A stretch of 64,000 nt of DNA, from the NCBI GenBank assembly GCA_022709385.1, contig JAKLIX010000003.1:1-64000 (forward strand), in the 5' to 3' direction. This stretch comes from Bacteroidota bacterium (lineage in GTDB: Bacteria > Bacteroidota > Bacteroidia > Bacteroidales > CAIXZF01). Positions 7,254-13,942 of the stretch are shown piece by piece. Each line of letters opens with the position of its first letter. Position 1 is the stretch's first letter. Below the pieces are notes generated by a model. That model ran no database searches and was not told the DNA's origin. It saw only the letters and a list, made by a program, of their open reading frames with translations. The translations under genes and the position numbers were made by a program.

Positions 7254-7685
7254 ATGATAGACAAAAACAGGATATTCATTATAGACAACAAAAGAATAGC
7301 ATTCTTTTTGATATTTGTTTTTACGTTTTTCCTAACTGAGATTGGCAGAAGAATATACAGGCCATACATTTATTCAAATGACATTTTTGATTACTGGATT
7401 GCAGACACAATAGGAAACTTAACCGGAACGATTGCGATAATTTTCTTTGAATTATCTATTATTAACCCAAAACGCAGACTGGGAAGGATTCTTATCTTTC
7501 TTATCACTCCTGGTTTGATAGTTTATGAACTTCTTCAATATTTCTCGCCAAGAAGCATTCTGGATTGGAGGGATATGATTGCAACATTAATTGCCGGATT
7601 GATATCTTGGGGTATTTATGAATTTCTATTTAAGAAATTAAAGGAGAATCAAATAACGCCACATAACAGCACCCATGCCCAATAG
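7254..7685 (+). CDS. VanZ-like small membrane protein
   Basis: A 143-residue protein with four hydrophobic segments (about residues 15-31, 55-68, 80-100 and 108-125). WIADTIGNLTG in the middle and YELLQYFSPRSILDWRDMIATLIAGLISW near the C terminus follow the VanZ-like pattern of an E-x-x-Q helix followed by a D-x-x-A/N-x-x-G helix. VanZ-like proteins have no established reaction; VanZ itself raises teicoplanin resistance. The last residues TPHNSTHAQ are encoded inside the left arm of the attC-like site, a common arrangement in cassettes. VanZ assignment is moderate; membrane location is clear. Confidence 0.6.
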   Translation: MIDKNRIFIIDNKRIAFFLIFVFTFFLTEIGRRIYRPYIYSNDIFDYWIADTIGNLTGTIAIIFFELSIINPKRRLGRILIFLITPGLIVYELLQYFSPRSILDWRDMIATLIAGLISWGIYEFLFKKLKENQITPHNSTHAQ

Positions 7686-7793
7686 CGTATGAAAGAGCAA
7701 CTTGAAACAGCAGCGCCACGCAGATAAAATGTTGCGGGTGATCGTGATAAAGCCCGCATGACGGACACTTGGCGTGGCTGCGGAACGTTATAG
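7655..7793 (+). other. attC-like site of the VanZ-like cassette
   Basis: The left edge GCCACATAAC-AGCACCCATGCCC begins at about 7659; the right edge is TTGGCGTGGCTGCGGAACGTTATAGG. Outer arms pair (AAC...CCATGCCcAA with TTGGCGTGG...GTT), and there is an inner stem CAGC-GCCACGC with GCGTGG-CTG. GCCACATAAC is the perfect 10-base reverse complement of GTTATGTGGC at 6778-6787, where this cassette begins. That match is the best single piece of evidence that these are integron cassettes. Confidence 0.6.
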
Positions 7794-7799
7794 GACATT

Positions 7800-7902
7800 T
7801 ATACCGAAAGAACGCAGGAATGCGAAAAAAGTGTTCCAAGAGTCATCGGTATAACTGAATATAAGCGAAAATTGCTTCGCATTTTCACTAAGATTCAGTA
7901 TA
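7800..7902 (+). repeat. Kissing-hairpin repeat, subfamily 2
   Basis: TATACCGA (7800-7807) pairs with TCGGTATA in the middle, ACTGAAT with ATTCAGT at the end, and AATGCGAA (7819-7826) is complementary over 8 bases to TTCGCATT (7876-7883) in the second loop. The 3' end TTCAGTATA stops four bases before an ATG. It follows directly on the attC-like site. Confidence 0.75.
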
Positions 7903-7906
7903 AAAA

Positions 7907-8080
7907 ATGAAGACAAGCCTGACGATATACATACTAGCCTTAACCATTGGACTCTTAAGTTGCAACAATCACCCAGAAAAGTGGATAATGAAGAAACTGC
8001 TACTTTTTTGTCTGTTAATGCTTATTGCAGTATCACAGATCTGTGCACAACAAATTAATCCGGAAAGGCCAGTCCATTAA
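7907..8080 (+). pseudogene. Truncated lipoprotein / secreted-protein gene
   Basis: A 57-codon frame contains two export signals one after the other: MKTSLTIYILALTIGLLSC (lipobox LLSC) and then, from an internal Met, MKKLLLFCLLMLIAVSQICA. The sequence then runs into IS3-type DNA at about 8060 and stops. This looks like a lipoprotein start fused to the start of a second exported protein, cut off by the insertion-sequence debris. It is unlikely to make a functional product. Confidence 0.45.
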
Positions 8081-8600
8081 ACGCAAATGGTAATACATCA
8101 TCCTGAACCCCCAGCTCTTGTGTAGCTCAGCCAGGTTTGCCAGATGGTCAACAATCTCTCCGTCATTGTTTGGTTGAGGTTCATAATAAAACACGCTCTG
8201 GCTGATTGAAAACAGCACACAGGCCTGCCGAATGCTCATCTTGTGCTGGTGATGAGCATAGGTGACAAGTTCTCGCTTCTCGGCAGGCCTCAGAGTTTTT
8301 TTTCGATGACATCGGTTAAAACGGTGATCTTCAATGACTGCTCTGCCACAATCCGCTTGTATTGTGCCAACTCCCCCTCAAGTTCTTTATGACCGCTTCT
8401 GTTTTTGAGGGAGCTTTCAAAGCTTTGTCGCTTCCATACTTGATTACCAGGCTGTTGAATTTTTCTCTGGGTAGATGTCTCACTAGTTGACTAAAAAGAG
8501 TTATCTTTACCATGGCTGGTTGGTTTATGTTCCGGAAAACATAAAGGTACCGCCAATCGTGGTACCTCAACCAGCCACTTTTTTTTTAATTTATTTTGGA
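8060..8600 (-). mobile_element. Insertion-sequence debris (IS3-type plus IS4/DUF4372-type)
   Basis: The minus strand shows two unrelated transposase fragments joined. At 8430-8520 MVKITLFSQLVRHLPREKF is the start of an IS4-family transposase with a DUF4372-like N terminus. At about 8300-8420, in shifted frames, ELEGELAQYKRIVAEQSLKI is the coiled-coil end of an IS3 orfA. At 8080-8240 MSIRQACVLFSISQSVFYY and HKSWGFRMMYYHLRL are the start of IS3 orfB. All are truncated. A GGTACC...GGTACC hairpin (about 8546-8566) precedes the next gene. Confidence 0.7.
8080..8440 (-). pseudogene. IS3-family orfA/orfB remnant
   Basis: OrfA C terminus (KTEAVIK, then after a frameshift ELEGELAQYKRIVAEQSLKI, TVLTDVIEKKL) is followed by the orfB N terminus (QACVLFSISQSVFYY, HKSWGFRMMYYHLRL). 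The DDE catalytic core of orfB is absent, since the fragment ends at about 8060-8080. Non-functional. Confidence 0.65.
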
Positions 8601-8648
8601 CGGATGTGATATAGTTTTAAAATTATTCACACATAAATATTAATAAAC

Positions 8649-9659
8649 ATGAGAAAAATGATCTTTTTATTAGGTATTGCTATTTTAATTACATCATGCA
8701 AAAAGGATGATGACGACAATAAACCTGACAGTAATAGTATAGTTGGAACATGGGAATTAGTAGATTATGGCGGAATCTCATGGTATAATGATACAAAATT
8801 CTGGATATTCACATCAGACAATCAGTTTTACCAATTAGAAGAAGACAATCTGGGCTTTAGAGATTTATTAAATGACTCATATCAAGTTGTTCAAAATTCC
8901 ATATTATTCGATGGGGATGATGCTTACAATTTTTCAATTAATAATAATACCATAACATTTATAGACGAGGATGGAGCGCATTTAATATTTGAGAAATCGG
9001 GTAATATAAATCCTAATGATTGGGTTCAAGAAATAAATGTCGGAAATGTCGTTTTTGTAGTTTCTGGCTCTAACCATTCCGGAATCTGCTGGACTGGTCA
9101 GACACTATGGTGTAGCTTTACGCATTTTAATGCTGGAGATGCCCTTGCTGAAATCGACATATACAACTCTGGTTTCATAACTCAAATATTGGCCTTTCAG
9201 GTAGGCCCTCTCGGGTTTAGTAATAATTATATGCTCAGAGGAATAGACGGGAAAATTGTGCTGCATAATCCATCCTCGGGTGTTGTTGAGAATGAGATTA
9301 GTCTACCAAATTATAGTTATTTCCGAGGTGTCTGTTATGATGGAAATAATATTTGGTTTGTCGCCAATAATGGACAAGCATCTCAACTTGTTGAAACTGA
9401 CTTTAATGGTTCAATTATAACAACCATTGAAAATTTTAAAAGTGTCACAGACATCACTTATTACAATGGTTATTTGTGGATATTGTACTACGATCTGTTG
9501 TTTAAATTTGATACAACTAATCTAAAAGCTGTTAAAACATACAGACTTATCGGATTAGGCATGCTTAGTAACGGATTTACTGACGGGATTGAATTTATAA
9601 ATGATACTTTATGGATTATGAATGGTGAAGGCGGCTTTTATAATGTGGCATTGAATTAA
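8649..9659 (+). CDS. Lipoprotein with lipocalin-like and propeller-like parts
   Basis: A 336-residue lipoprotein: signal MRKMIFLLGIAILITSC with Cys-17, then a KKDDDDNK spacer typical of Bacteroidota surface lipoproteins. Residues 30-110 (SIVGTWELVDYGG, FTSDNQFYQLEED, NTITFIDEDGAHLIF) resemble a lipocalin-like calycin domain. Residues 120-336 carry repeated W-rich motifs (GICWTGQTLWCSF, GVCYDGNNIWFV, DITYYNGYLWIL, FINDTLWIMN) spaced about 45 residues apart, like blades of a beta-propeller. Function unknown. The sequence is much more AT-rich than the core genes. It stands alone between IS debris and repeats. Confidence 0.7.
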   Translation: MRKMIFLLGIAILITSCKKDDDDNKPDSNSIVGTWELVDYGGISWYNDTKFWIFTSDNQFYQLEEDNLGFRDLLNDSYQVVQNSILFDGDDAYNFSINNNTITFIDEDGAHLIFEKSGNINPNDWVQEINVGNVVFVVSGSNHSGICWTGQTLWCSFTHFNAGDALAEIDIYNSGFITQILAFQVGPLGFSNNYMLRGIDGKIVLHNPSSGVVENEISLPNYSYFRGVCYDGNNIWFVANNGQASQLVETDFNGSIITTIENFKSVTDITYYNGYLWILYYDLLFKFDTTNLKAVKTYRLIGLGMLSNGFTDGIEFINDTLWIMNGEGGFYNVALN

Positions 9660-9698
9660 AGCAACTTTATTTACCACGGCCTCAGAATGCATGGCAGG

Positions 9699-9803
9699 TA
9701 TACCGACACGGAATGAGTTTGCGAAAAAAATACGATCAAGGGGTGTACGGCATTACTCATACTAAACAGCTTTTCATTCGCAAACCTGTCAAGTATGAGT
9801 ATA
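9699..9803 (+). repeat. Kissing-hairpin repeat, subfamily 1 (reference copy)
   Basis: 105 bp from TATACCGACACGG to AAGTATGAGTATA. Pairings: TATACC (9699) with GGTGTA (9742-9747, one G-T pair); ACTCATACT (9755-9763) with AGTATGAGT (9792-9800), 9 of 9; and GTTTGCGAA (9717-9725, loop of hairpin 1) with TTCGCAAAC (9777-9785, loop of hairpin 2), 9 of 9. The last pairing crosses the second, so the unit can fold as two kissing hairpins. Confidence 0.8.
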
Positions 9804-10141
9804 ATTAGAAAATTTATACTGCAAGTAGCCTTATTCCAGGTTGCAAAATTTGCATTTCAAAGTCTACCGCGCATCATTTGCGTAAGCAAAGCTGTTTATA
9901 ATGACACATTGTGGGTCTGTAGTAAAAGGTCATTAGAGCAGTGTAAGGTATTAATGCTTCTCAACAACACTGTTTCACACTGCTGTCAAAAACCTTCAAG
10001 TCTGAGTAATGCCGTACATACGACATATTTGCTGAAGCGTAATTGCCTGTTCCACAATGGTAAAACCTGTTTTCTTTCTCATAATCAAAATTTTTAAGGT
10101 GAATAAATTCCGAAGTATCGGAAGAATCGGGTATATTTGCT
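9804..10141. other. Non-coding stretch with inverted repeat and IS91 debris
   Basis: No convincing gene. AGCAGTGT (about 9937) and ACACTGCT (about 9979) form an inverted repeat. From about 9998 to 10090 the minus strand holds an integrase N-terminal fragment and a scrap of subfamily 1 repeat (GTACGGCATTACTCA). Confidence 0.5.
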
Positions 10142-10285
10142 TATACACCGACACGGAATGAGTTTGCGAGAAAATTTCTATCCAGGGGTGTACGGCATTA
10201 CTCATACTAAACAGCTTTGCATTCGCAAACCTGTCAAGTATGAGTATACTTACCCGCGAATGCGGGATTTAGTTCAATACGGTAT
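9998..10285 (-). mobile_element. Decayed end of an IS91-like element
   Basis: The minus strand from 10085 reads MRKKTGFTIVEQAITLQQ, matching the integrase start LRKKSFTIVEQACHQ. At 10249-10280 CCCGC-gaat-GCGGG is followed by ATTTAGTTCAATA, matching the IS91 terminus (CGGGATTTAGTGCAACA). A complete subfamily 1 repeat (10142-10248) sits between the two, so this IS end has also been invaded by the repeat. Confidence 0.55.
10142..10248 (+). repeat. Kissing-hairpin repeat, subfamily 1
   Basis: TATACACCGACACGG to AAGTATGAGTATA, nearly identical to 9699-9803 with two extra bases at the 5' end. ACTCATACT/AGTATGAGT is intact and the loop-loop pairing GTTTGCGA/TCGCAAAC is 8 bp. It lies about 100 bp upstream of the cytochrome P460-like gene. 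Confidence 0.8.
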
Positions 10286-10345
10286 ATACAACCTTAAAAA
10301 CAGAATACTGTTCAATAAATATATAATAAATTAAAACAATTCATT

Positions 10346-10867
10346 ATGAAAAGCAACTTAGTAGCAGTTATCGTTCTGATGTTTTTTTTGGGAGGTATTT
10401 TGACAATTAGTTCGTGTAAAAAGGATGAGCAGGCTGCAGGGACAGACAAAGAATTATATGAAATGGCTAAAGCAACAAGCGGTTTTACCTGGTTCAAGCA
10501 TTCAAGTTCCTTATTAAACACAAGTTCAGGAAGCGGACACCCTCAAGCATTTCTGAGGACGCGTTATAACGCTGTTGCGGCTACAATGCTGGATTCAAGC
10601 GGTAAAATAATGACTGGCGCGACATTTCCGGAAGGTTCATTGATTGTTAAGGAATTGTTTGACAACGCCACCACACTTGGACGATATGCAATGCTCTATA
10701 AAAATCCCGGGAGTTCAGACGCAGACGCGAAGGGATGGGTATGGGGTTATATTAACGCGGACGGGAGTGTTGCCGAACCTGCTTCAAATAAAGGAAGCGC
10801 TTGTATAAGCTGTCATTCTCAGGCTGGCAATATTGACTACATGTTAATGAATAAATATTTCCCATAA
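10346..10867 (+). CDS. Cytochrome P460-like haem lipoprotein
   Basis: A 173-residue exported lipoprotein with a signal peptide ending in LTISSC and a KKDEQ spacer. Residues 35-173 look like a cytochrome P460-type domain: NAVAATMLDSSGKIMTG, FPEGSLIVKELF, KGWVWGYINADG, and a single haem-binding motif CISCH near residue 156 followed by SQAGNIDYMLMNKYF at the C terminus, where P460 proteins carry it. Members oxidise hydroxylamine or bind NO, but many are of unknown role, and the special cross-linking lysine cannot be assigned here. Cytochrome c maturation would be needed. It lies among repeats, not in a respiratory operon. Confidence 0.8.
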   Translation: MKSNLVAVIVLMFFLGGILTISSCKKDEQAAGTDKELYEMAKATSGFTWFKHSSSLLNTSSGSGHPQAFLRTRYNAVAATMLDSSGKIMTGATFPEGSLIVKELFDNATTLGRYAMLYKNPGSSDADAKGWVWGYINADGSVAEPASNKGSACISCHSQAGNIDYMLMNKYFP

Positions 10868-10886
10868 TATGCGTTACATAAATATA

Positions 10887-10985
10887 TATAGACATGGAAT
10901 GGGTTTGCGAATTGTTTTTTCCCAGGGGCATACCACATAATTTTTACTCACCGTTTGGCATGAGCAATCATATCATTTATCAGTA
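10887..10985 (+). repeat. Degenerate kissing-hairpin repeat, subfamily 1
   Basis: TATATAGACATGGAATGGGTTTGCGAA at the start, then an altered middle (GGGGCATACCACA, TTACTCACCGTTTGG). The pairings are largely lost, so this is an old copy. It lies directly upstream of the small lipoprotein gene at 11008. Confidence 0.5.
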
Positions 10986-11007
10986 TTACAATATTATGCA
11001 TTGAAAT

Positions 11008-11403
11008 ATGACTGCAACATGCAGAAAACTAATAGTTTTGGTTATGGTTTCTTTATTCCTTACCTCTTGTGAAAAAGAAACATTTATTGACTATTACATT
11101 GACAACCAGTCTTCTTTCCCGGTAATAATAGACGGAACGGATATAATTCACTCGACATCCTTAGACCAAATTATTGCTGTAAATGAGCAAAGAAGAATTG
11201 CAAATTGGTCAAAACGTGGTATTCAGACAGACTTATTTGAACCAGCAACAATGTTTGGTAATGATATGGTAATTGCTAATGCTAATGGCGACACGCTTCG
11301 AAAAGACTATAAAGTATTGTCCAATTGGCAATCCAGTGTGGATGACCAGAGAAAAACTGCCTCACACGAATATATTTTAATCATCACAGATGCTGACTTT
11401 TAA
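11008..11403 (+). CDS. Small lipoprotein of unknown function
   Basis: A 131-residue protein with a lipoprotein signal KLIVLVMVSLFLTSC, Cys-21, followed by EKETFIDYYIDNQSSFPVII and a beta-rich remainder. I do not recognise a family. It may sit in the outer membrane facing the periplasm or surface. No attC-like palindrome follows it; a degenerate subfamily 1 repeat does. Confidence 0.55.
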   Translation: MTATCRKLIVLVMVSLFLTSCEKETFIDYYIDNQSSFPVIIDGTDIIHSTSLDQIIAVNEQRRIANWSKRGIQTDLFEPATMFGNDMVIANANGDTLRKDYKVLSNWQSSVDDQRKTASHEYILIITDADF

Positions 11404-11422
11404 ACGGGAATTTCCAAACAAT

Positions 11423-11524
11423 GACTTGGAGTGAGTTTGTGAATACATGCACTACAAGGGTGTACGGCAATGCTTGCTCATACTGCACAAAACAGCTTTC
11501 GCCAACCTTTCACGGATGCGTATA
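11423..11524 (+). repeat. Degenerate kissing-hairpin repeat, subfamily 1
   Basis: GACTTGGAGTGAGTTTGTGAA, GGGTGTACGGCAATGC, CTCATACTGCACAAAACAGC, CTTTCGCCAACC and GATGCGTATA follow the unit in order but with many changes and several insertions. It marks the boundary between accessory and core DNA, 120 bp upstream of the suf promoter. Confidence 0.55.
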
Positions 11525-11646
11525 AACAACCGGAGAAGAGAGCGCTTCTTTTTCCGGGCACGTTCGCAGCGGTAAATCAAACTATCCGTTACCTGAATTG
11601 TTATTATTGGTAAACAGGGTCACAGGGGTAAGACAGTTGAAAGCAT

Positions 11647-11654
11647 TACCTTTG
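11647..11654 (+). promoter_or_regulatory. Probable -7 promoter element of the suf operon
   Basis: TACCTTTG fits the Bacteroidota -7 consensus TAnnTTTG. Transcription would begin about 7-10 bp downstream, giving a leader of roughly 20 bases before the GTG at 11684. No clear -33 TTG at the standard distance was seen. Confidence 0.45.
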
Positions 11655-11683
11655 TGCCGTCATATCTTATCAGGGAGCATCAA

Positions 11684-13132
11684 GTGGAAAAAGAACAGCA
11701 CGATATCCTGTCGGAAGTAACCTCCGGTGATTACAAATACGGTTTTGTGACCGACATTGAAATGGAGACTGCCCCCAAAGGGCTAAATGAGGACATCATC
11801 CGCTTCATTTCCTCCAAAAAGAACGAGCCGGCATGGATGCTTGAATACCGTCTGAAATCCTACCGCAAATGGCTGGAGATGACGCCCCCGGGCTGGGCGC
11901 ATCTGAAAATTAATGATATTGATTATCAGGACATTATTTACTATGCAGCGCCAAAACCCAAAAAGGAGCTTCAAAGCCTGGATGAGGTTGATCCGGAGTT
12001 ACTCCGGACTTTTGAGAAGCTCGGCATCTCGCTTGAGGAGCAGAAGCGGCTGAGCGGGGTTGCGGTGGATGCGGTGATCGACAGTGTTTCGGTGAAAACG
12101 ACCTTCAGTGAAACCCTGGCGGGGCTTGGGATCATCTTCTGTTCATTCAGCGAGGCCGTGCAGAAGCATCCGGAGCTGGTGAAGCAGTACATGGGCATGG
12201 CGGTACCTTACGGGGATAATTACTTTGCCGCCCTGAATTCGGCCGTATTCAGCGACGGTTCGTTTTGTTACATACCGAAAGGGGTTCGTTGTCCGATTGA
12301 GCTGTCGACCTATTTCAGGATCAATGCGGCCGGTACCGGGCAGTTTGAGAGGACTCTCATTGTGGCGGATGAAGGCAGTTATGTAAGTTATATGGAAGGA
12401 TGTACGGCACCCATGCGGGATGAAAACCAGCTTCATGCGGCCGTGGTAGAGATCCTTGCCATGAAGGATGCCGAAGTCAAGTATTCGACTGTTCAGAACT
12501 GGTATCCAGGCAATAAGAAGGGAGAAGGCGGGATCTACAACTTTGTGACCAAGCGGGGGATATGCAAAGGGAACAACTCCAAAATATCCTGGACCCAGGT
12601 AGAAACAGGATCTGCGATTACCTGGAAATATCCTTCCGTGGTGTTACTGGGCGACCATACCACCGGGGAGTTTTATTCGGTTGCGGTTACCAATCATCAT
12701 CAGCAGGCGGATACCGGTACCAAGATGATCCACCTGGGCAAGCATACGAAAAGCACCATCATCTCCAAGGGGATATCTGCAGGACTCAGCAACAATTCGT
12801 ACCGGGGGCTGGTAAGAATGGGGAAGAAGGCAGAACAGTCGCGGAATTTCTCACAGTGCGATTCTCTGCTGCTGGGGGATCAATGCGGTGCGCACACATT
12901 CCCCTATATTAAGGTTGAGAATAAAAGCAGCATCGTAGAGCATGAGGCCACCACCTCGAAGATATCGGACGAACAATTATTTTACTGCATGCAGCGGGGA
13001 ATAGGGACAGAATCTGCCATAGGTTTGATTGTGAACGGTTATGCCAAAGAGGTGCTGAACAAATTGCCGATGGAGTTTGCCGTGGAAGCGCAGAAATTAT
13101 TATCTGTCAGTCTTGAAGGCAGTGTCGGCTGA
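11684..13132 (+). CDS. sufB: Fe-S cluster scaffold SufB
   Basis: A 482-residue SufB, the scaffold subunit of the SufBC2D complex on which Fe-S clusters are built in the cytosol. Motifs: [14 protein letters not shown] at the N terminus, [28 protein letters not shown], and the highly conserved C-terminal block [19 protein letters not shown], whose second Cys corresponds to the E. coli residue implicated in cluster assembly. I chose the GTG at 11684 because AGGGAG lies a few bases upstream and because the GTG at 11654 overlaps a likely promoter box. 482 residues fits Bacteroidota SufB. First gene of sufBCDS-sufE-DUF59-dxs. Confidence 0.93.
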   Translation: MEKEQHDILSEVTSGDYKYGFVTDIEMETAPKGLNEDIIRFISSKKNEPAWMLEYRLKSYRKWLEMTPPGWAHLKINDIDYQDIIYYAAPKPKKELQSLDEVDPELLRTFEKLGISLEEQKRLSGVAVDAVIDSVSVKTTFSETLAGLGIIFCSFSEAVQKHPELVKQYMGMAVPYGDNYFAALNSAVFSDGSFCYIPKGVRCPIELSTYFRINAAGTGQFERTLIVADEGSYVSYMEGCTAPMRDENQLHAAVVEILAMKDAEVKYSTVQNWYPGNKKGEGGIYNFVTKRGICKGNNSKISWTQVETGSAITWKYPSVVLLGDHTTGEFYSVAVTNHHQQADTGTKMIHLGKHTKSTIISKGISAGLSNNSYRGLVRMGKKAEQSRNFSQCDSLLLGDQCGAHTFPYIKVENKSSIVEHEATTSKISDEQLFYCMQRGIGTESAIGLIVNGYAKEVLNKLPMEFAVEAQKLLSVSLEGSVG

Positions 13133-13181
13133 GGTGTGGTGTCTGATTAATAGAATGATGTGGAATACTAAATAACTTAAG

Positions 13182-13931
13182 ATGCTTTCGATCAAGAATT
13201 TACATGTTTCTGTCCATCATAAGGAGATCATCAGAGGATTGAGTCTCGAAGTGAATGCGGGTGAGGTACATGCCATCATGGGTCCGAACGGCACCGGCAA
13301 GAGCACGCTTGCGGCGGTGATCGCCGGCAAGGAGGTTTTTGAGGTTACTTCGGGGGAGATCATTTACAAGTCGCGGAATTTGCTTGAAATGGCCGTGGAG
13401 GAGCGTGCCAGCGAGGGGATATTCCTGGGATTCCAGTATCCGGTAGAGATACCAGGGGTGAGCATGACCAATTTCATGAAGACTGCGGTGAATGAACAGC
13501 GGAAGTATAAAGGGCTGGATCCGTTGACTGCTTCCGAGTTTCTTGCGTTGATGGAGGCCAAGAAAAAACTGGTTGACATACAGTCGAAGCTCACCAATCG
13601 TTCGGTGAACGAAGGTTTTTCGGGTGGTGAGAAGAAGAAGAACGAGATTTTTCAGATGGCGATGCTTGAACCGACGCTGGCGATTCTTGACGAGACCGAT
13701 TCGGGGCTTGATATTGACGCGCTGAAGGTTGTGGCCAACGGGGTAAATGCCCTGCGCAGGCCCGACAATGCCTTTATCGTGATCACCCATTACCAGCGTT
13801 TGCTTGATTACATTGTACCGGATGTGGTGCATGTGTTGTATGAGGGTCGCATCGTGAAGACCGGGGGCAAGGAACTGGCGCTGGAACTGGAAGAAAAGGG
13901 TTATGAATGGCTGAAAGAAAGCAATTCTTAG
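13182..13931 (+). CDS. sufC: Fe-S assembly ATPase SufC
   Basis: A 249-residue ABC-type ATPase that drives conformational change of SufB-SufD. Walker A GPNGTGKS at residues 34-41, Q-loop FQYPVEIPG near 85, signature FSGGE at 146-150, Walker B LAILDETDSGLD near 167 and switch His in VITHYQRLL. It lacks membrane segments, as expected for the soluble member of the ABC family. It follows sufB after 49 bp and is followed by sufD after 11 bp. Confidence 0.96.
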   Translation: MLSIKNLHVSVHHKEIIRGLSLEVNAGEVHAIMGPNGTGKSTLAAVIAGKEVFEVTSGEIIYKSRNLLEMAVEERASEGIFLGFQYPVEIPGVSMTNFMKTAVNEQRKYKGLDPLTASEFLALMEAKKKLVDIQSKLTNRSVNEGFSGGEKKKNEIFQMAMLEPTLAILDETDSGLDIDALKVVANGVNALRRPDNAFIVITHYQRLLDYIVPDVVHVLYEGRIVKTGGKELALELEEKGYEWLKESNS

Positions 13932-13942
13932 GAGGTTGAGAA

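Noticed and set aside
8649..9659. SusD-like or glycan-binding lipoprotein
   Set aside because: It lacks TPR helices and partner SusC; the W-rich blade pattern fits a propeller better.
1..11600. CRISPR array
   Set aside because: The repeats are 100-bp units hundreds to thousands of bases apart with genes between them, and no regular spacers or cas genes were found.
13200..13832. Long open frames opposite suf and dxs genes
   Set aside because: GC-rich core genes leave open antisense frames; none shows a signal, motif or start context.
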